Shown: positions 10,508-23,731, numbered from the stretch's first letter. The stretch is DNA of 64,000 nt from Viscum album (GCA_963277665.1 OY728125.1:1712332889-1712396888); one strand, 5' to 3'. Notes: generated from the sequence alone by a model not told the origin. Made by a program: numbers and translations.

Positions 10508-12459
10508 TGTATGAACCTGGATATTCATTTTAGGTGTGTTTTACCTTTTTCTAGAGTTTTTAAGGAATATAAATTTTCTGGAAATTTTAGAAGTACCCAC
10601 CGTGTACATTCAAGGTACACGCCGTGTACTCTTCCCTGGCTCGAAGCCATGTGCTGGCCATGTCTGGACAACACACATGGTGTGTAAGGCTGAGGTGGTG
10701 GCCGCTAAATTCGGAGTACGGAAAATTGATGTACATGCCTTGTACTCGGGAAGTACACGCCGTGTACTTTCTTTATTTCATTAAACGGACCGCAGTTGTG
10801 CCTAACCCCCAGTTTTGTCTTCTTCTTCAGTTTTCGTCCCTCCGAGAGAGACCATACAACCGAATCTTCGACGGGCACCCGCCTCGCCATCCGTTCTCTG
10901 ATTCGAGCACGGTTGATTATGTTGGAATCGCATCGGTGAGTTCTTCCTTCTACTTGGTCCTTGTTTCTTGATTCCTCCTTATTTTCAAGATATCGTGGGA
11001 TAAACATTTTGTCAATTTTCTCATATCTACGTTGTTCTAATAGGAATATGTCATCGTGGTTCACATATATCGATCTCCTCGGATCGAGGTAGGTGGTTTG
11101 TGACTTTCCGTAGAAAGTTGATGAATATTATGTGCAAATTCAACCAATACCCTTGAACGGGGTATTGCGTGTTTCTTGTTTTGCCCTTGTTGTTTTCCTA
11201 CTTTGGTTGATTGCTTTAGTAGATGATATTTCTTGGGAGTAGAGTAATTGTTTTTGTGCTTAGGTTTCTTTGCCAAGCTTGTTTTTCCTGTTAGGCGTTC
11301 TGCGAGTTGCCATACCATGTTGTAGGATAGTGGAACTGTCTCTTTTGTTTTTATTGTTGAGCCTTAGTTGTTAGCCATGTAGTTCTAGAGGTTCACTTGG
11401 ATGATACACGGACACTGATCATGTTTAGTTATACTCAGGACTCTAAGAACATAGAGTAGTAGACCAAAGGGAGAATTGACGGAAGGGCTTCTCCAGAGTG
11501 TCTTTTAATTGCGATGCAAGACTATAGGGGGAATTGACGTTGAGTGCTTCCCCAGAGAGTTTGTAGATCCATGATGAGGGCCAAAAGGGTAATTGATGTT
11601 GATTTCTTACCCCGAGAGCATTTATCACGATACGAGTCTATAGGGGGAATTGACGGTGAGTGCTTCCCCACAGTCTTCTTATTTACGTAGCTGAACCAGA
11701 GTGGTGATACTGTGTGTGCTTCCCAGAGGGTTTCTAGTACTTATAGGTTGAACCATAGGGGTTAGACTATGAGAGCTACCTAGAGGGTTGCCTGTTCCTT
11801 CTTTTGTTTCTGTCTGTTTACTTGTGTACTTTGTTTTCCATAACTGTGGAATGTAGCTGCTTGTGGTTTTCTGTTTACCGCTTCTTGTTTTTTTACTGCC
11901 ATGTATTCATTGACTGTTAGACACAAATCTTTAGGTGATTGCCTACAAGGATTGTATCTCACAACCTATTTGGGCCATGTTTTTGGGCCCAAGAAGACAA
12001 TGTTACTGTAGGTATAGACAAAGGAAAGAGCCCTTCTACTTCAGGATCTTGATTGCACCAGGAGCCAGGGAGCATGGGACCGAGCCGTGGCTCGCGATGC
12101 TGAGGAGCTTACTTTGTTTTTCTTTTGCACTTGGTTTCAGTTGTATTTCGGCACATTTTTGTGTTTGCTGTTTTCCAAAGATACTTCTACCTGCTGCATC
12201 ATTTTCATCATAGTTATATATCTACATTGCTTCCGCTGTTTGGTTTCTATTGTTATGCATGTTGTTTTCTGCTTCCGCTGTTTATTGTTGTTTTCTTACC
12301 TTGCACACCTTACCGAATGAGGTCATAGTTTCCCCACCGACTCAACAAGGCCCTCGCTGCTAGTCGGCAGCCTCTGGAATTCAAGGAAACTCAGTTGAGG
12401 TCATGTGGCGAACCGGGTATGGGGCACCAGTGGAGGGGCTCCGGACTCGGGTCGTTACA
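10508..12459 (+). repeat. 3' LTR of element 1 (1952 bp)
   Basis: It matches 2559-4488 along its length with small indels and many transitions, and starts TGTA and ends TACA. It has two exact copies of the 15-bp palindrome (10615-10629 and 10753-10767) where the 5' LTR has one exact and one degenerate copy. The tandem repeat is at 11474-11690. The exact copy at 12460-12464 of AAATG closes the element. Confidence 0.92.
11474..11690 (+). repeat. Tandem repeat inside the 3' LTR of element 1
   Basis: Copies start with AATTGA at 11474, 11532, 11591 and 11648, with spacings of 58, 59 and 57. These equal the 5' LTR array. The units have diverged from one another more than each has from its partner in the other LTR, so the array predates this insertion. 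Confidence 0.87.
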
Positions 12460-12464
12460 AAATG
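12460..12464. repeat. Right target-site duplication of element 1 (AAATG)
   Basis: Exact copy of 2554-2558, directly following the 3' LTR end TACA. Confirms the element boundaries to the base. Confidence 0.85.
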
Positions 12465-15400
12465 GGCCATGAAACCACTATTAATGTGTACAGAGGACTA
12501 CCACATCAATATCCAATGTAAACCATTTTCAATTATCATCTATCACATGTTTATTATAATTAGGGAATTAATTTTTATATATGATATTCTTAAATTATTA
12601 ATAATTATTGAAATATAATATGACATTTACCTTCTAACATTTCAATGAAATTAAACATTATAACATCATTCAGACGTACTCATGGACAAAAACATCCATG
12701 AAGTTAGGTGATTATTTTTCCATCACCACATCACATGGATAATATATATATGTATATTTAATGAATTGGTATGATATTTGTTTTATTGACATCATTATTT
12801 ATGGATAAAATAATGTTTTCCTTTATTTCCATAACAATTGTTGAAAAATGGAAATGTTTCTCATGCATATGTACAACCTACATTCTACATGATCGTAACA
12901 TAGTTCATTTTTAATAACCATATATAATGGTTGGATATAAAGTATAATTTATTTATATAATTATAATTATGTAATTTTTATTAGTCAAAATATAATGGAA
13001 GAATTACCACTTTAACCATATTCAACATACTAATGTCATTTTGGACTTACGAACCAAAAATCATACGAACATCTGATGTGAACATAAATGATTAAGTGTT
13101 TTTTATAACATTATAAACTAGGAGTTAAAAGGAATAGTGAACTTATAAATGTTTCTAATGTATGTAAATAATTAATTTTATTTTATTATTCTGGAAATTA
13201 ATTAATGTGTGTTACGAGTCGAACTCAAGTTAATACACTTTCATTTTAAAATTAGATTTTCAATGTTTCTATGAAAACTCTACTAATATTTTATATAAAA
13301 AAAAATTTAAAATTATTCTATGGATATATTTATACTGGCTTATGTGAATTATAAATGAAATATTATATTTATTTTTAATTTCTTTCAATATATTTCAAAA
13401 GGTATCTTTTTATGAAATTTTTTATCATTCCTTTAAAAAATAAATAATTAATATTCTGTTTGAATTAATACAATGACAATGACCATTCCCACCGCTATAA
13501 TTTTTATATTATTTTTGGAATCCATTACTCGATTTAATGTTTTCTTAAGATAAAACCCATCCATTCAAATTTTCTGGATAATTTAAAAAAAAATTATAAT
13601 GAATGGATATATCATTATCTGAAAATATTTTCTTATGGGTGAAAATACATTTTTATGATAAAATAATTTATATATTCTCTTACGTTTTTCAGGAATTATT
13701 CATGAGGATGGGTGGTTCTATTTTAAAAGAGGTTGTGTGAGCCTTTTATAGCCCTATAATTCATTGGGTGAATGGATGGAGTTAACCTATTATGTTTCTC
13801 CTAATAGATTATTGGAATATATTATCGTGGTTATTCCAATTGTGATCATGGTAGTTATCCTATGTGTAAACTTGAATGTTATTATATGTGAAATCATTTA
13901 GGTTATTACAATATTAAGGGTGATATGAAAATTATTCCACAATTTAACAAATTTTTTAATCGATTATTTGTTAAGATTTTATGGGAATCTAATGATTTCT
14001 CAAGGTAAGATAAACGTCTCATGTTTAACGGAATTTATATGATACCTTTTAATGGTGAAAAGTATTACTTTGTAAAAAATATTTATGATCCTTTAATGGT
14101 TTCAATGAAACTTTATTAGTTTTATATTAACATTATAATTTATAATGAAGTGTTTAATTATAATGTTTGCTAAATAAGATGATTTGTTTTGTATGAAAAT
14201 GTTTATTTGGAGCCAAATGTTTATTTTAAAAAAATAATTTTTTTATAAATATCCCTGTACAAACATATTATTTCGTTTTTATGTCCCATACTTGGATCTC
14301 TGGATTATCCCATGATTTGAAATGGTTTTCCTAGGGATTTAAGGAAAATTTGGGATAAATATTGGGGCAATAAGATAAATTTAAAAATGATCCATGAATG
14401 AAAGACATGATTATTCTAAACAGTTTTGGTTTTATGACAAAAATTGATACTAAATAGAAGTTACCATTTACTATTATCTGTTTTTCTTATGTAGGAGTTA
14501 TGAAATAACTCTCTAAAATAGTAAAACAAAAATATCATTTCGAATGAAATATATTTATTACATGTTTAATGATAATATAATATGTAATGTGTCCGGGTAG
14601 AGCATTATATATGGTATTAGAGAGGGTTTTTGATAAATTTAAATGATAAGATGTCTTTTGAACTTGTGTTAAATGTACTCAATAACTAAAAAGGATATTA
14701 AGTTTGGGAGATTTGATTTTATTTTGGAAAAATATAAAAGTGATCAAGATACCATGGTTAATGATATATTATTTTTTATTATCCTCCTAATGTGGTTAAT
14801 TTTTATTTTATTTATATGCACAGTCTAAGATTTACGTTTTAGTTAATCAATAGATCTAGCCCTAACCAAGGTAACAATGGTTGTAAAGTTAAATGTAGTG
14901 GATTTAAGAATGTGAAACTGAATGAAATGGGAACAATTTTGAAAAATACTATTGTTAATCTTAAACAACTATCCCAAATTGTGATTAAAAATATGAAACT
15001 AGGTGAGTTTACTAACCCCTAAAATAAGAAAAAAGGGTAGATTTGTGGTAGTTCTTGTGATAAAGATCATAAGGGTAAAAATATTTAATTACTTATGTAT
15101 CATAGATTTTTTATGGAAAATATTGAAAAATGTATTAAAAGAATGAGAAGATGTTTTATATGTCCTATATGATGGAATAAAGTAATAATATTTCAAGGAA
15201 AAATGCATCCATCAATTAACACACTAAATAAGAATAATATTTTTCCTATGAAATCCGTTGATTGTTTTGAAATTTATGGATTATAAGAATTTTAAAAATT
15301 GATGTATTTGGATGAAATATGAAGAATGATATCAGTGAGACCATAATAATGAATGTTAAGTAATTCTGAATTCCATTATTATTTAATATGAATGAACTGT

Positions 15401-15569
15401 TAATTCAAAATTTGTATGATATTCATTATATCTGGGATTATGTTTGTTATTTTGTTAAATATTATTCCTTGATTCATATTTTTTGTAGGAAGGTAGTATA
15501 AATTAATAATATTGGAAAGAATGGATGTAGTCTCTTGAAAACTCTACAAAGGGAAGTCAAATAATCCCT
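12465..15569. other. AT-rich gap between elements 1 and 2, weak trace of an older element
   Basis: No open frame or protein motif is visible. At 14612-14622 TGGTATTAGAG differs by one base from the tRNA-Met PBS, TGGTATCAGAG. It could mark the end of a very old plus-strand LTR whose interior was later split by element 2. No matching LTR partner was found, so this stays a suggestion. Confidence 0.45.
14612..14622 (+). other. Possible primer-binding site of an unidentified decayed element
   Basis: TGGTATTAGAG, followed by AGG, resembles the initiator tRNA-Met PBS with a C-to-T change. There is no clear TG...CA LTR boundary beside it. An 11-base near match can occur by chance in 64 kb, so confidence is low. 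Confidence 0.25.
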
Positions 15570-17079
15570 TGAATGCATTGTCATTGCACATCAAATTGAT
15601 TTGGATTCTATAGTTTATTTATATACTAGGTAATACCCTAATTCATCTCTCACAGAGAGTTGGAAGCTTATAATGTTTTTTTAATAAAGATTACTTAAAA
15701 GGTGGGTGATTTAAAATAACATTTTTAAGAAAATATCTTAACGTAAAGATATTAATAGTGACAATCCTAGTGGATTTTAAAAAATATATGACAATGGGTT
15801 TATTATAATTTCACAACAGACATGTAAAGTTCATTGTTTATATAGATTCATTTAGTTTTAGAGTAATTATTTCATTGAAATTAATTGAAATCCTGATTAA
15901 TTTCTAATCTATTATTTCAATTCTTAAAGAACTCAACCTTGACGTAACAATCGCATTGTCAAAGTCTAGCACTTATGAATAGAATAGTAACTTCCAAAGA
16001 AAATTGAAATATCAAGAATGTGGGTATGAAAAGGATTCTTGTGTTATCCAATTGGAACAACACAAGTCATGCACTCAAAAACTCACACTGATCGGTTAGA
16101 AAATAAGAGCATAACATTCACATGTATCAAAACAAGCATTGAAATATGAAACTATGAAAGGTAGATGGAATGAATTATTTAAACACCCAAATTACTCCAA
16201 ACCAGAAGCTAATATATGAATAGTAAGTCCCCTGACATGTGTGTTTCTACCTCACAATGAACTCCCACCATTTCGCTCGACATCGGGAGGATGATGAAGC
16301 TCAGGTGGAACTCTAACTTCATTCTTGATCATCCTAAGAGGATAGGGTCCTCTAGGACTTCTTGGATGAGGTGAGTACTCCTACAGAACACCAAATGGAT
16401 AGAAATTCACTACATTGATGATAATGAAAATGAAGTGACCGTGGTTCCATTTTATGGCCAAAATATAATATCTCTTTGAGCACCATGTTTTTATGAAACC
16501 ACTTCTAGCTTTGTATTGGAATAGTAGAAATCCATATCACGACTTCCATAAAAGAGAAGTGTTGTTATCCGGCCACTTGATTGTCTCCCTATCAAATATG
16601 GATTCCATTAGAAATATTATTTGGGACAATTTGTTAAAATTCCAATCCATACTTTTGAATTCGGGAAGATTTTGTTCCCTAGACATAATGGTTTGGAAGG
16701 GCCACCATACTGCCGGATTGGGCTTCAGCTTCGTGATACTATTTGTATCCTGGGATTTTTTTGACCAAAACACAATGTTTCAGACTATTTGGATACACGC
16801 AATTCTCTTATTAATCAAAATAGTGGATATCTGTTCTTGGAACCCATGCAGTTTTGGCCCATTTTTCTTTGAAATCATCTTTGAGGCCTTCAAATCACCT
16901 CTTTCTGCTATGAAATAAACAAAAAAAGTAACATTTCCCATTTTAATAGTGATAAAAACATAATAAGTTAATCAAAAAATGCAATAAATTTTTTTATTAT
17001 ATTTTATGTTTACAATACAAAATCATTTTAAAACAATGGTGTAAGGGTGAAAATGAAATAGTAAATTATAGTGCGACCA
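15570..17079 (-). repeat. Left (3') LTR of element 2, about 1510 bp
   Basis: It begins TGAATGCATTGTC on the plus strand, paired with TGAACGCATTGTC at 24100, and ends GTGCGACCA, paired with GTGTGATCA at 25593-25601. Several blocks between are clearly shared, for example CATCTCTCA near 15642 and 24174, and GGAGGATGA(T/G)GAAGCTCAGG near 16285 and 24809. A 141-codon open frame at 16493-16918 lies wholly within it and has no intact counterpart in the other LTR. Confidence 0.88.
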
Positions 17080-17092
17080 CACCCCCACATAT
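17080..17092 (-). other. Polypurine tract of element 2
   Basis: The plus strand reads CACCCCCACATAT, so the minus strand gives ATATGTGGGGGTG directly before the LTR start TGGTCGCAC. A GTGGGGG core is characteristic of Athila-type PPTs. It sets the orientation together with the PBS at 24074-24094. Confidence 0.75.
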
Positions 17093-18399
17093 AAACATTT
17101 TCACTCTTGGGAAAAGTTACATATTATTAATTATTAATGTAGATATTACTATAATAATGAATATTTATCATTTTTGGAAATTTTAATTCATTATTGTAAT
17201 GTGATAAAAGCACAATCCACACCAAGGTGTTCTTTCTAGTGAAAATGGAATAAGATGTCTCATAAATCATATCACAATGAAATTCAAAGAGATTAATGCT
17301 ACCAAATTAATAAAGGAATTCAGAAGTCAATCATGGAACTAACTCTCCAAGTGTGTGTTTGAAAACGATTCCATTCTATTATTTCCACATTCAATCCAAT
17401 AAATATAGGTTATTTTATCATTTTTTCGCTTAAATGATTTTTTCCACCGAACCTTCCCTACATCTGTTGAAATCATATTTCAAGACCCACTCACATTAGA
17501 ATTCCTTTAATTTTACCCATAATCTTCTTACCTTGATATCCCAAAATGTTTCACATTCCAACACTCCCCTCCTTTTTTTCAAAAGTAGAATTTTGAACAA
17601 ATATCTCACTCATCTATCAACCCTTTTTGATATCTTCATGACACAAATTTTAATAGTTATAATAGGATAAATGGTTACAAATGAGTGGTTTTTGACCATC
17701 CAAAGACAGAACCTAGTTTTTTTTAGGGCGTACAATAGTCAGATATCAGGTACACACACATAAGTCAATCTGGTTCCGAAATGAAACAGATCATATATGT
17801 ATAGAATGTATAGAAATATAATTTTAAGTAGAAAAATATTATCCTAAAAAATATTTTGCTTATATTAACTATGAAATATACACACTTTGTGATTTTTTTG
17901 AAAATGTTTAAAGATATTTGTGACACAGTTTTTCCAAAAATCTACTCACACAATTGGCATCAATATTCATAGGGGTTTCTTAGAGATATAACCATTTATA
18001 TCATTGATAGAAAAATAATTCACTAAAAGTCACTCCATAATGATTAATTCATACAGACATTCATTCTATAAATGATTCAGGTTTTCATAATTTGTAAAAT
18101 CAACTTGGAATCAAAAATTTCAACAAGCATTTTCAGTAAGTTCATTGATTTGGTGACAATAAGGGGTGAAAGTAAGAATACCATAATGGAGGTGAAAAAG
18201 TGTAGAAATAAGAAATATAATGAAAATACTAATGAATTGAACAAGATATGAAAAGTTGATAATACCATAAAGAAGGCGAAAATGAGAAGAAAGAATAAAA
18301 AAATGATGAAACTTCACAACTAACCTCGAAAAGTAACCATCCACCCACACCTAGAGTGTGCAATGTCCTTAGTGTATTAAATAGAATGTGGGAGTGAAG
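17093..18399 (-). other. Non-coding tail of element 2 between integrase and PPT
   Basis: In Athila elements this interval can hold an env-like frame. Here only short frames exist: 63 codons at 18077-18268, 76 at 18120-18350 and 75 at 18229-18456. They overlap in different frames and are hydrophobic mainly because the DNA is T-rich. The last also contains the integrase terminus. I see no env-like gene. Confidence 0.6.
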
Positions 18400-19620
18400 G
18401 ATAAAACCTGGTGGGTGTCTTTGGTATGTTGCTTCTTGAACAGGGATTTCCTCCATTAGGAAATCTGTGAGGGTTTTTTGGATATGCTTTACCTAATTCC
18501 CATTGATAGTGAAGGATTTCTTAGTTTATTTATTTTGAACTTGAACAACACCAAAAGGGTATAAATTAGTAACAGTGTATAGTCCAAACCACTGGGAATG
18601 AAGCTTACCTAGTTGAAACTTCATCCTTTCATTGTACGGGAGGAACTTTTGTCTGATTTATAACTAACAATGAAGGATGATACAGTCATCGATTGCCTTG
18701 GTTTGCTCCTTATAAATCCTATAGTTCTCATATGAATCTCTTCCCATCTTCTCCAGCTTCTAAATCAACTAAATTTTTTCAGATAGTGCACCAGAAAAAT
18801 TAGAATTTCATTTTTTGATGGCCTAGTAGGCCCGATGCTCAATCTCAATAGGTATGTGACAAATCTTACCAAACACTAGAAAATATGGTGACATGAAAAT
18901 TAGGGTTTTGAAAGTAGTACGACAAGCCCATAATGAATCATCGATTCTAAGACTCCAATAATTTCAATTAGGTTGAACCATTTTTTCATTAATCTGTTTT
19001 ACATATATTTTTGACTCCTTGGATTGACCATTGGTCTATGGGTGATATGCAGTAGACACGCGATGACCGACCCCATACAGACTCTAATGTTATTGCATTG
19101 TTCAGTGGCAGAGATCGGAACCCTAGTCACCAATGATGAATCTAGGTAATCCAACCTACAAAAGATCTATGTTCCCAAAAATTACACATCTTTTTGGAAA
19201 TCATTTTTCCTTATAGATCTTCACGACACCAATTTTGACGCATAATTTAGTTCTAGAAGAATGTACTAGTTGCCAAAGGAATTAGAAAATAGACACGTAA
19301 AGTCATTTACCCAAACATAAAAAATTTCATGAATGATCAACGGTTGTTGTGGAATTTCATATATTTTATAAAAAATCCCCATTCTTTGAAATTGAGGACA
19401 AGATTTAAAAATTTCATGGGCACCCTTAAAAATTGTTGGACAAAAGATATCAGAACAATAGACTTTGCGAGCAGTCTATTGGGATCCAAAGTGTCCCCCA
19501 CAACCAATAGTGTGGAAAAACCTAAGGATTGACTGAAACTCACTATCAGGGACACAAAAGATGAGGAATTGTTCACTTTAAGTGCACCATAGGTTGGGTT
19601 CATCCCAAATGTACCAATGA
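18400..19620 (-). pseudogene. Integrase pseudogene of element 2
   Basis: Read on the minus strand, the zinc-region approach is recognisable near 19500 (a block with DPNR, then SFVQQFLRVP). The core is degraded. The usual YHPQTNGQ block survives near 19040 as HP-TNGQS with a stop between. Further on, WACRTTFKT, a YG-like ICHIPIEIEHRAY block and ENYRIYKEQTKA (about 18700-18830) match the Athila integrase C-terminal region. It ends near the EEIPVQEATYQ block at about 18410. Many stops interrupt it, and I could not locate an intact DDE triad. It would have inserted the cDNA in the nucleus. Confidence 0.8.
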
Positions 19621-19849
19621 GACTCATGTTTTAGATGATCGAGCAAGTTTTAACTGAAATCAGTAGGAATGCCAGATGATATCAAATAAATTACAATTTT
19701 AGCATTCCAAGGAATATCATCATGCACTCGATACAGTTGCTTATCAGGAAAAATGTCATTTATAGTAATATTGGGGTATGATTCCTTCTCTGAGGATGGG
19801 ATAATCCAACTAATATGGTAAGACACCTCATTCTCTCCCTCTTTTTATA

Positions 19850-20175
19850 TCGAAATTCAAAATTTAATTCTTGAAGTAGGAGCATTCAATGAATGAGATG
19901 TGTTTTGGCTTCTAGTTTCATAAGGAGAGACCAGAGGGCTGCATGGTCTGAGAACACAATGACTTTGGACCCCAAAATGTATGACATAATTTTTTCTAGG
20001 GAAAAGAATTATTTTTTCCATTTTGGTGTAGTTTTCTAGGGTAGGGTCCAATATTCTTGAGGCATATGCAATTAAATGTAGAGCTCAAATTACCCTTTGT
20101 GATAAGACAACCCCAACTACATAGTTATATGCATCGTACATGAGCTCAAATGGTAAATCCTACCATGGTGGTTGG
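19850..20175 (-). pseudogene. RNase H pseudogene of element 2
   Basis: The minus-strand frame shows LPFELMYDAYNYVVGVVLSQ, then after a stop ALHLIAYASRILD and ENYTKMEKIILF. In Athila RNase H the first block carries a catalytic Asp (here in YDA) and the later YASR...L...NYTTTEKELL block is a hallmark. The order directly after RT and before integrase agrees. It is split by at least one in-frame stop, and the catalytic set is incomplete. Confidence 0.85.
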
Positions 20176-20449
20176 ATTGCTGGGGGTGATGTGAGACTCC
20201 ATTTTAACTTTATAAAATCTACATTATATTCTTTATAAAAAAATAATTTGTTTTATTTTTGGAGTAATCCTGAGATGGGAGTGAAATTTTATTAAATTCA
20301 CGAATGAAAAGATGGTAAAATCAAGAATGACCTAGGAATGAACACACGAACCATAAATTTTTAGGGAATGGAAATGTAGAAATGACATCAAATTTATATT
20401 TTTCTACTTGGATACCATCCCCAGAAATGACATACTCCAAAACTATACC

Positions 20450-21302
20450 TTATCGCTCCACGAAATGGAATTTCTCATAATTTAATAAAATATTCTTTTC
20501 AATACAGTGACGTAGGACAGAATCATGACTACTCAAATATTCATCAAAAGAGGAGCCATGAACAGTGATATCATCCATGAATTCTTCCATAAAATTCTCC
20601 AGGTAATCCAAAAACACTAAACAGACATCACTAGAATATACCAAGACCATTTCATAAAAAAATGGCATAGGAAAATGTGCCAAAGGGGAAAGTGAAGGTA
20701 TTATTTTCTTGGTCTTGGGGAAAATATGATCCTGAATTCTTCCAGAATACCCATCACGGAAAGAGTAGTGGGACATTCCCACTAGCTTCCCTATTATACG
20801 GTCAATGAATGGAATAGAGAAATGATACTCCATAGTGTGTAGGTTTAGTCGGTGATAGTCTATGAAAACATGCCAACTATTTTTCACACGAGTTTAAACA
20901 AATTCATTATATTCATTTTTTATTAATGTAAGGCCAATTTTTATTAACTAATTGAATGGGACTAACCCACTGGCTATCAGAGATGGGGTAAATTATTCCA
21001 GCAGCTTATAATTTTTTTACGTAATTTTTCAGAAATTCTAGGAGTTTTGGGTTCAGTCGATGGTGTTCCTGCCTCACTAGTTTAGCCTCATTATATATCA
21101 TTATAAGATGTGTAAAAATTGATGGGCTAAGACTAGGAATGTAAGAAAGTGTCCATACCAATGCATATTTATACTCCCTCAAATGTTCAAGAAGTTGCAA
21201 TTCATGCTCATGAGGGGGAAAACATGCAATGATGACATGAAACATATTTTCATTCTCATAATATGAATATTTTAAATCTTGAGGCAGTTCTTTCAGTTCC
21301 AA
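20450..21302 (-). pseudogene. Reverse transcriptase pseudogene of element 2
   Basis: Two frames belong together. The first (21302-21006, 98 codons) is the RT approach: ELKELPQDLKYSYY, HLREYKYALVWTLSYIPSLSP and a RRLNP-like HHRLNP. The second (20887-20450, 145 codons) holds NSWHVFIDYHRLN, FSIPFIDRIIGKL, FRDGYSG and the catalytic box EEFMDDITVHG, where both aspartates are kept. In between, about 120 bases have frame changes. The FIDY...L and FxDGYSG forms with MDD are typical of the Athila/Tat branch. Of the three RTs in the window, this is the only one with an intact DD pair, but stops and frameshifts make it inactive. Confidence 0.9.
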
Positions 21303-21636
21303 TTTAGAAGGATTTTGGATTGATGGGAGTGTGTGTGAAAGTGATAGGTCACTGATCTCATTTAACTACTCAATGGTATCTTCCTCAATTGAGGAATGTG
21401 CTTTTACAAGCTTATCATTATCATCAATTGTCATTGGATCCTAAGGGTTCAACAAATTATCAATTAATAAACATGCATGACACTTTTCTAGACCACTACA
21501 GCAATAAATGCATTATTCAATTCCTAGAATTTTTATCAATGGAGAAAACTGGAAAAGGGGATCAGGATAATGAAATGATTTTTTTCTAGGGAATGGAGTA
21601 CATCTATAGAATTAATAAGGAGAGAGGAATGTTCGT

Positions 21637-22110
21637 CTAGAGGTTCATCATGTAAGGGATGATGTTGAAGTGGATAATGTCACTACCAAACTCCTTAGAA
21701 ATTTTCCAATTATAGAAGTTAGTTATAGTTTTGTAAGTTTTCAAGATAGGTCTCAATAATATAATTGAGGCATCTATATTCATCCTATCATCTTCTATTT
21801 TAATTACATAAAAATCCCAATGAAAATTTAAAATTTTCACCCTCACAACAATATCATAGAACAAACCAGAAGGGTGTGTTGTACACTGATTTTCTAGCTG
21901 AACGAAAAATAAAGTGGGCATTAGTTCCCTGACCTTCAATGTAGAGTAAATGGAGTGAGGCACCACATTTATAGAAGCATCTAAATCGAGCATGGAATTT
22001 GGAAAATAATACTTTCTTATGGTGCATTGAATCGAGAATGACCCAAGATCGTTGCAATTAGTGGGATGTGATGGCTCAATCAATGCAGATATGTTCTTCC
22101 CAAGGCTCAC
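21637..22110 (-). pseudogene. Aspartic protease segment of element 2
   Basis: The 157-codon minus-strand frame begins within the gag-pro linker (LIEPSHPTNCNDLGSFSIQC). It continues into the active site, LDLDASINVVPHSIY, and a later DASIILLRPILKT block. Athila proteases have DLGASIN and IILGRP at these places. Here the Gly after the catalytic Asp-Leu is Asp, and the IILGRP block reads IILLRP, so the fold is probably broken. It is one of the longer intact frames in the element, but the upstream and downstream parts are in other frames. Confidence 0.85.
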
Positions 22111-22399
22111 ATTTTCATCTCCAGGATGATTCCTTTAGTGTGTACACGTCGCTTTCATAAACATAGCATATCTTGGAATCTGTTTCACAACATCAATCAA
22201 ATGAATGTTCAACTGCACTTTTTGGAATGTTTCCAATATTTTCTTTTCATGTTTAGTTTCCTTTTGTTTTCTCGGTTGGTTGTCCTTTTGGGGAAATGGA
22301 ATTTTAATGGTTGGGATATTAGATTCATTGATATACACACTCATTACATTAGAAGGGGTTCTCTCAAGAAAATAATTTCCTTCCCTTAGACCATTTTTA

Positions 22400-23731
22400 G
22401 TAGTGGTTGGGAGGGTGGTTTCCTCTAGATGGGAAGATTCTATTGGAAGAGTCAGTTTTCTATTAATATGGGTTCTACTCCAAAGGCTGATTGCATAACC
22501 ATTTCCTTTACCGTTAGGGATAACTACTCAGTGATAGGGTAGTTAACCGACCCATGACTTTCAATTTCCCCCACCGAGTTATCTAGTTTTCCAAATAGGG
22601 TTTTTAGGTCATGTATGGAAGATAGAGTGGTTTTTTGTAATTGGTTATTTTTAGCATCCATTTGTTTCATCATATCATCTAGGTTAGGATTAGGTTTGGG
22701 GAGGGGGCAGTTGGAAAGGCCATTGGGGCGGTTGAGTATTTTTGGGTGGTGGTGGTAGATGACTACTCTGCACTTGTGGGTTCCACGGTTGATGAGGAAG
22801 GTTTGAATACCCCCTTTCCTATATGGTTGTTTTTTTCATCTTGGGATAGATGGATAGATTGGTCCTTTCCAAATAGGTTGGTTATAGTGGAGTCCTAGGA
22901 ATATTTCCTCACAAATCCCATAATTTTCACTCAATTGGGGGAATTGGTCTGAATAATGGGTGTTAATAGAGCAGATACCACAATGGATGGGAGGAGGAGA
23001 TTGAGATTTCCCTTGGGAGATAGAAAGTTGTCAAAAAAGGGAACTTACCATTTGAAAAACATTTGTCCATATTCTTCTCAAATTCAACACTTTTCACATC
23101 ATGGACACCTCTAATGGGTACACTGGACCTCGAACTAAATTATTGAGTATTTTGTTCCATGTTCTCAATTAGGGTCCTTGTAGCGATTGTGGTTTTATCC
23201 ACTAGTGCACCACCAGCAGCAGCATAAACCATTTTATAATCTATTGGAATTAACCCTTCATAAAAATACTAAATTAATAGTGGATAACTTATTGGGTGGT
23301 GTGGAAAACATGAAAATAATATTTTACAAATTTCCCAATATTCATGATGTGTTTCCCCTTGAGATTGTATTATACCACATATTTCATTCTTTATTTTTTG
23401 CAGTTCGAGAGGCTGGGAAATATTTTTCAAGAAAAATTTGTTTCATGTCTACCCAGGCTCTTATTAGTGAATTATCATAATAAACCATATCTTTTGTAGT
23501 GTATTCAAATGAAAATGGAAATGAACTAATCTTTACTTGTTCATCATCACCATTTATATGTTTTAATGTTGAGTAAGCATTATGAAATTATTTTAAATAT
23601 TTATGTGGGTCTTCTCTTGCGAGTCCATAAAATCTAGGAAAGAGGTGAATTAGACCAGATTTTAATTCAAAATTTGGTGCCTCACCTTGCATTTGAATAT
23701 ATTTGGGTTGGTTGTCAAGATCTATTGACAT
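22400..23731 (-). pseudogene. gag pseudogene of element 2
   Basis: From 23731 downward the minus strand gives QGEAPNFELKSGLIHLFPRF and YGLAREDPHKYLK, then, after a stop, SSFPFSF, KDMVYYDNSLIRAWVDMKQI and FLEKYFPASRTAK. This is the Athila Gag core (FELK...HLLPKFHG, EDPH, FPFSL, FFPASR) in order. The C-terminal part to about 22400 is broken by stops and frame changes. It includes a proline/threonine-rich linker. I saw no intact zinc knuckle. It would have formed the capsid in the cytoplasm. Confidence 0.85.

Larger units (their letters stand above)
2559..12459 (+). mobile_element. Element 1: Ty3/gypsy LTR retrotransposon, chromovirus (Tekay/Del-like), decayed
   Basis: This is a full-length element of about 9.9 kb. 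Its order is 5' LTR (2559-4488), tRNA-Met-type PBS, a 1.3 kb leader, gag with zinc knuckles, protease, reverse transcriptase, RNase H, integrase, PPT and 3' LTR (10508-12459), flanked by AAATG. The two LTRs differ at roughly one position in ten in the parts I compared, so the insertion is old. The reading frame changes at least four times, and I counted 31 in-frame stops along the recognisable frame: 23 TAG, 6 TGA and 2 TAA. The Tekay/Del assignment rests on the long LTR, the TGGTATCAG primer site and the style of the integrase C-terminal tail. Another chromovirus clade is possible. It cannot be autonomous. Confidence 0.93.

Noticed and set aside
9995..10687. 230-codon plus-strand open frame, the longest in the window
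   Set aside because: It overlaps the integrase C-terminal region in a different frame and runs on into the 3' LTR. The real integrase motifs (FKVGDQVFLRV and MHDVFHVSLLRCY) are in another frame.
16493..16918. 141-codon plus-strand frame in the left LTR of element 2
   Set aside because: It lies within an LTR and antisense to the element, with no intact counterpart in the right LTR.
18077..18456. Possible env-like hydrophobic frames in the tail of element 2
   Set aside because: They are 63-76 codons in overlapping frames, T-rich, and one overlaps the integrase end. No signal peptide with a coherent downstream protein is seen.
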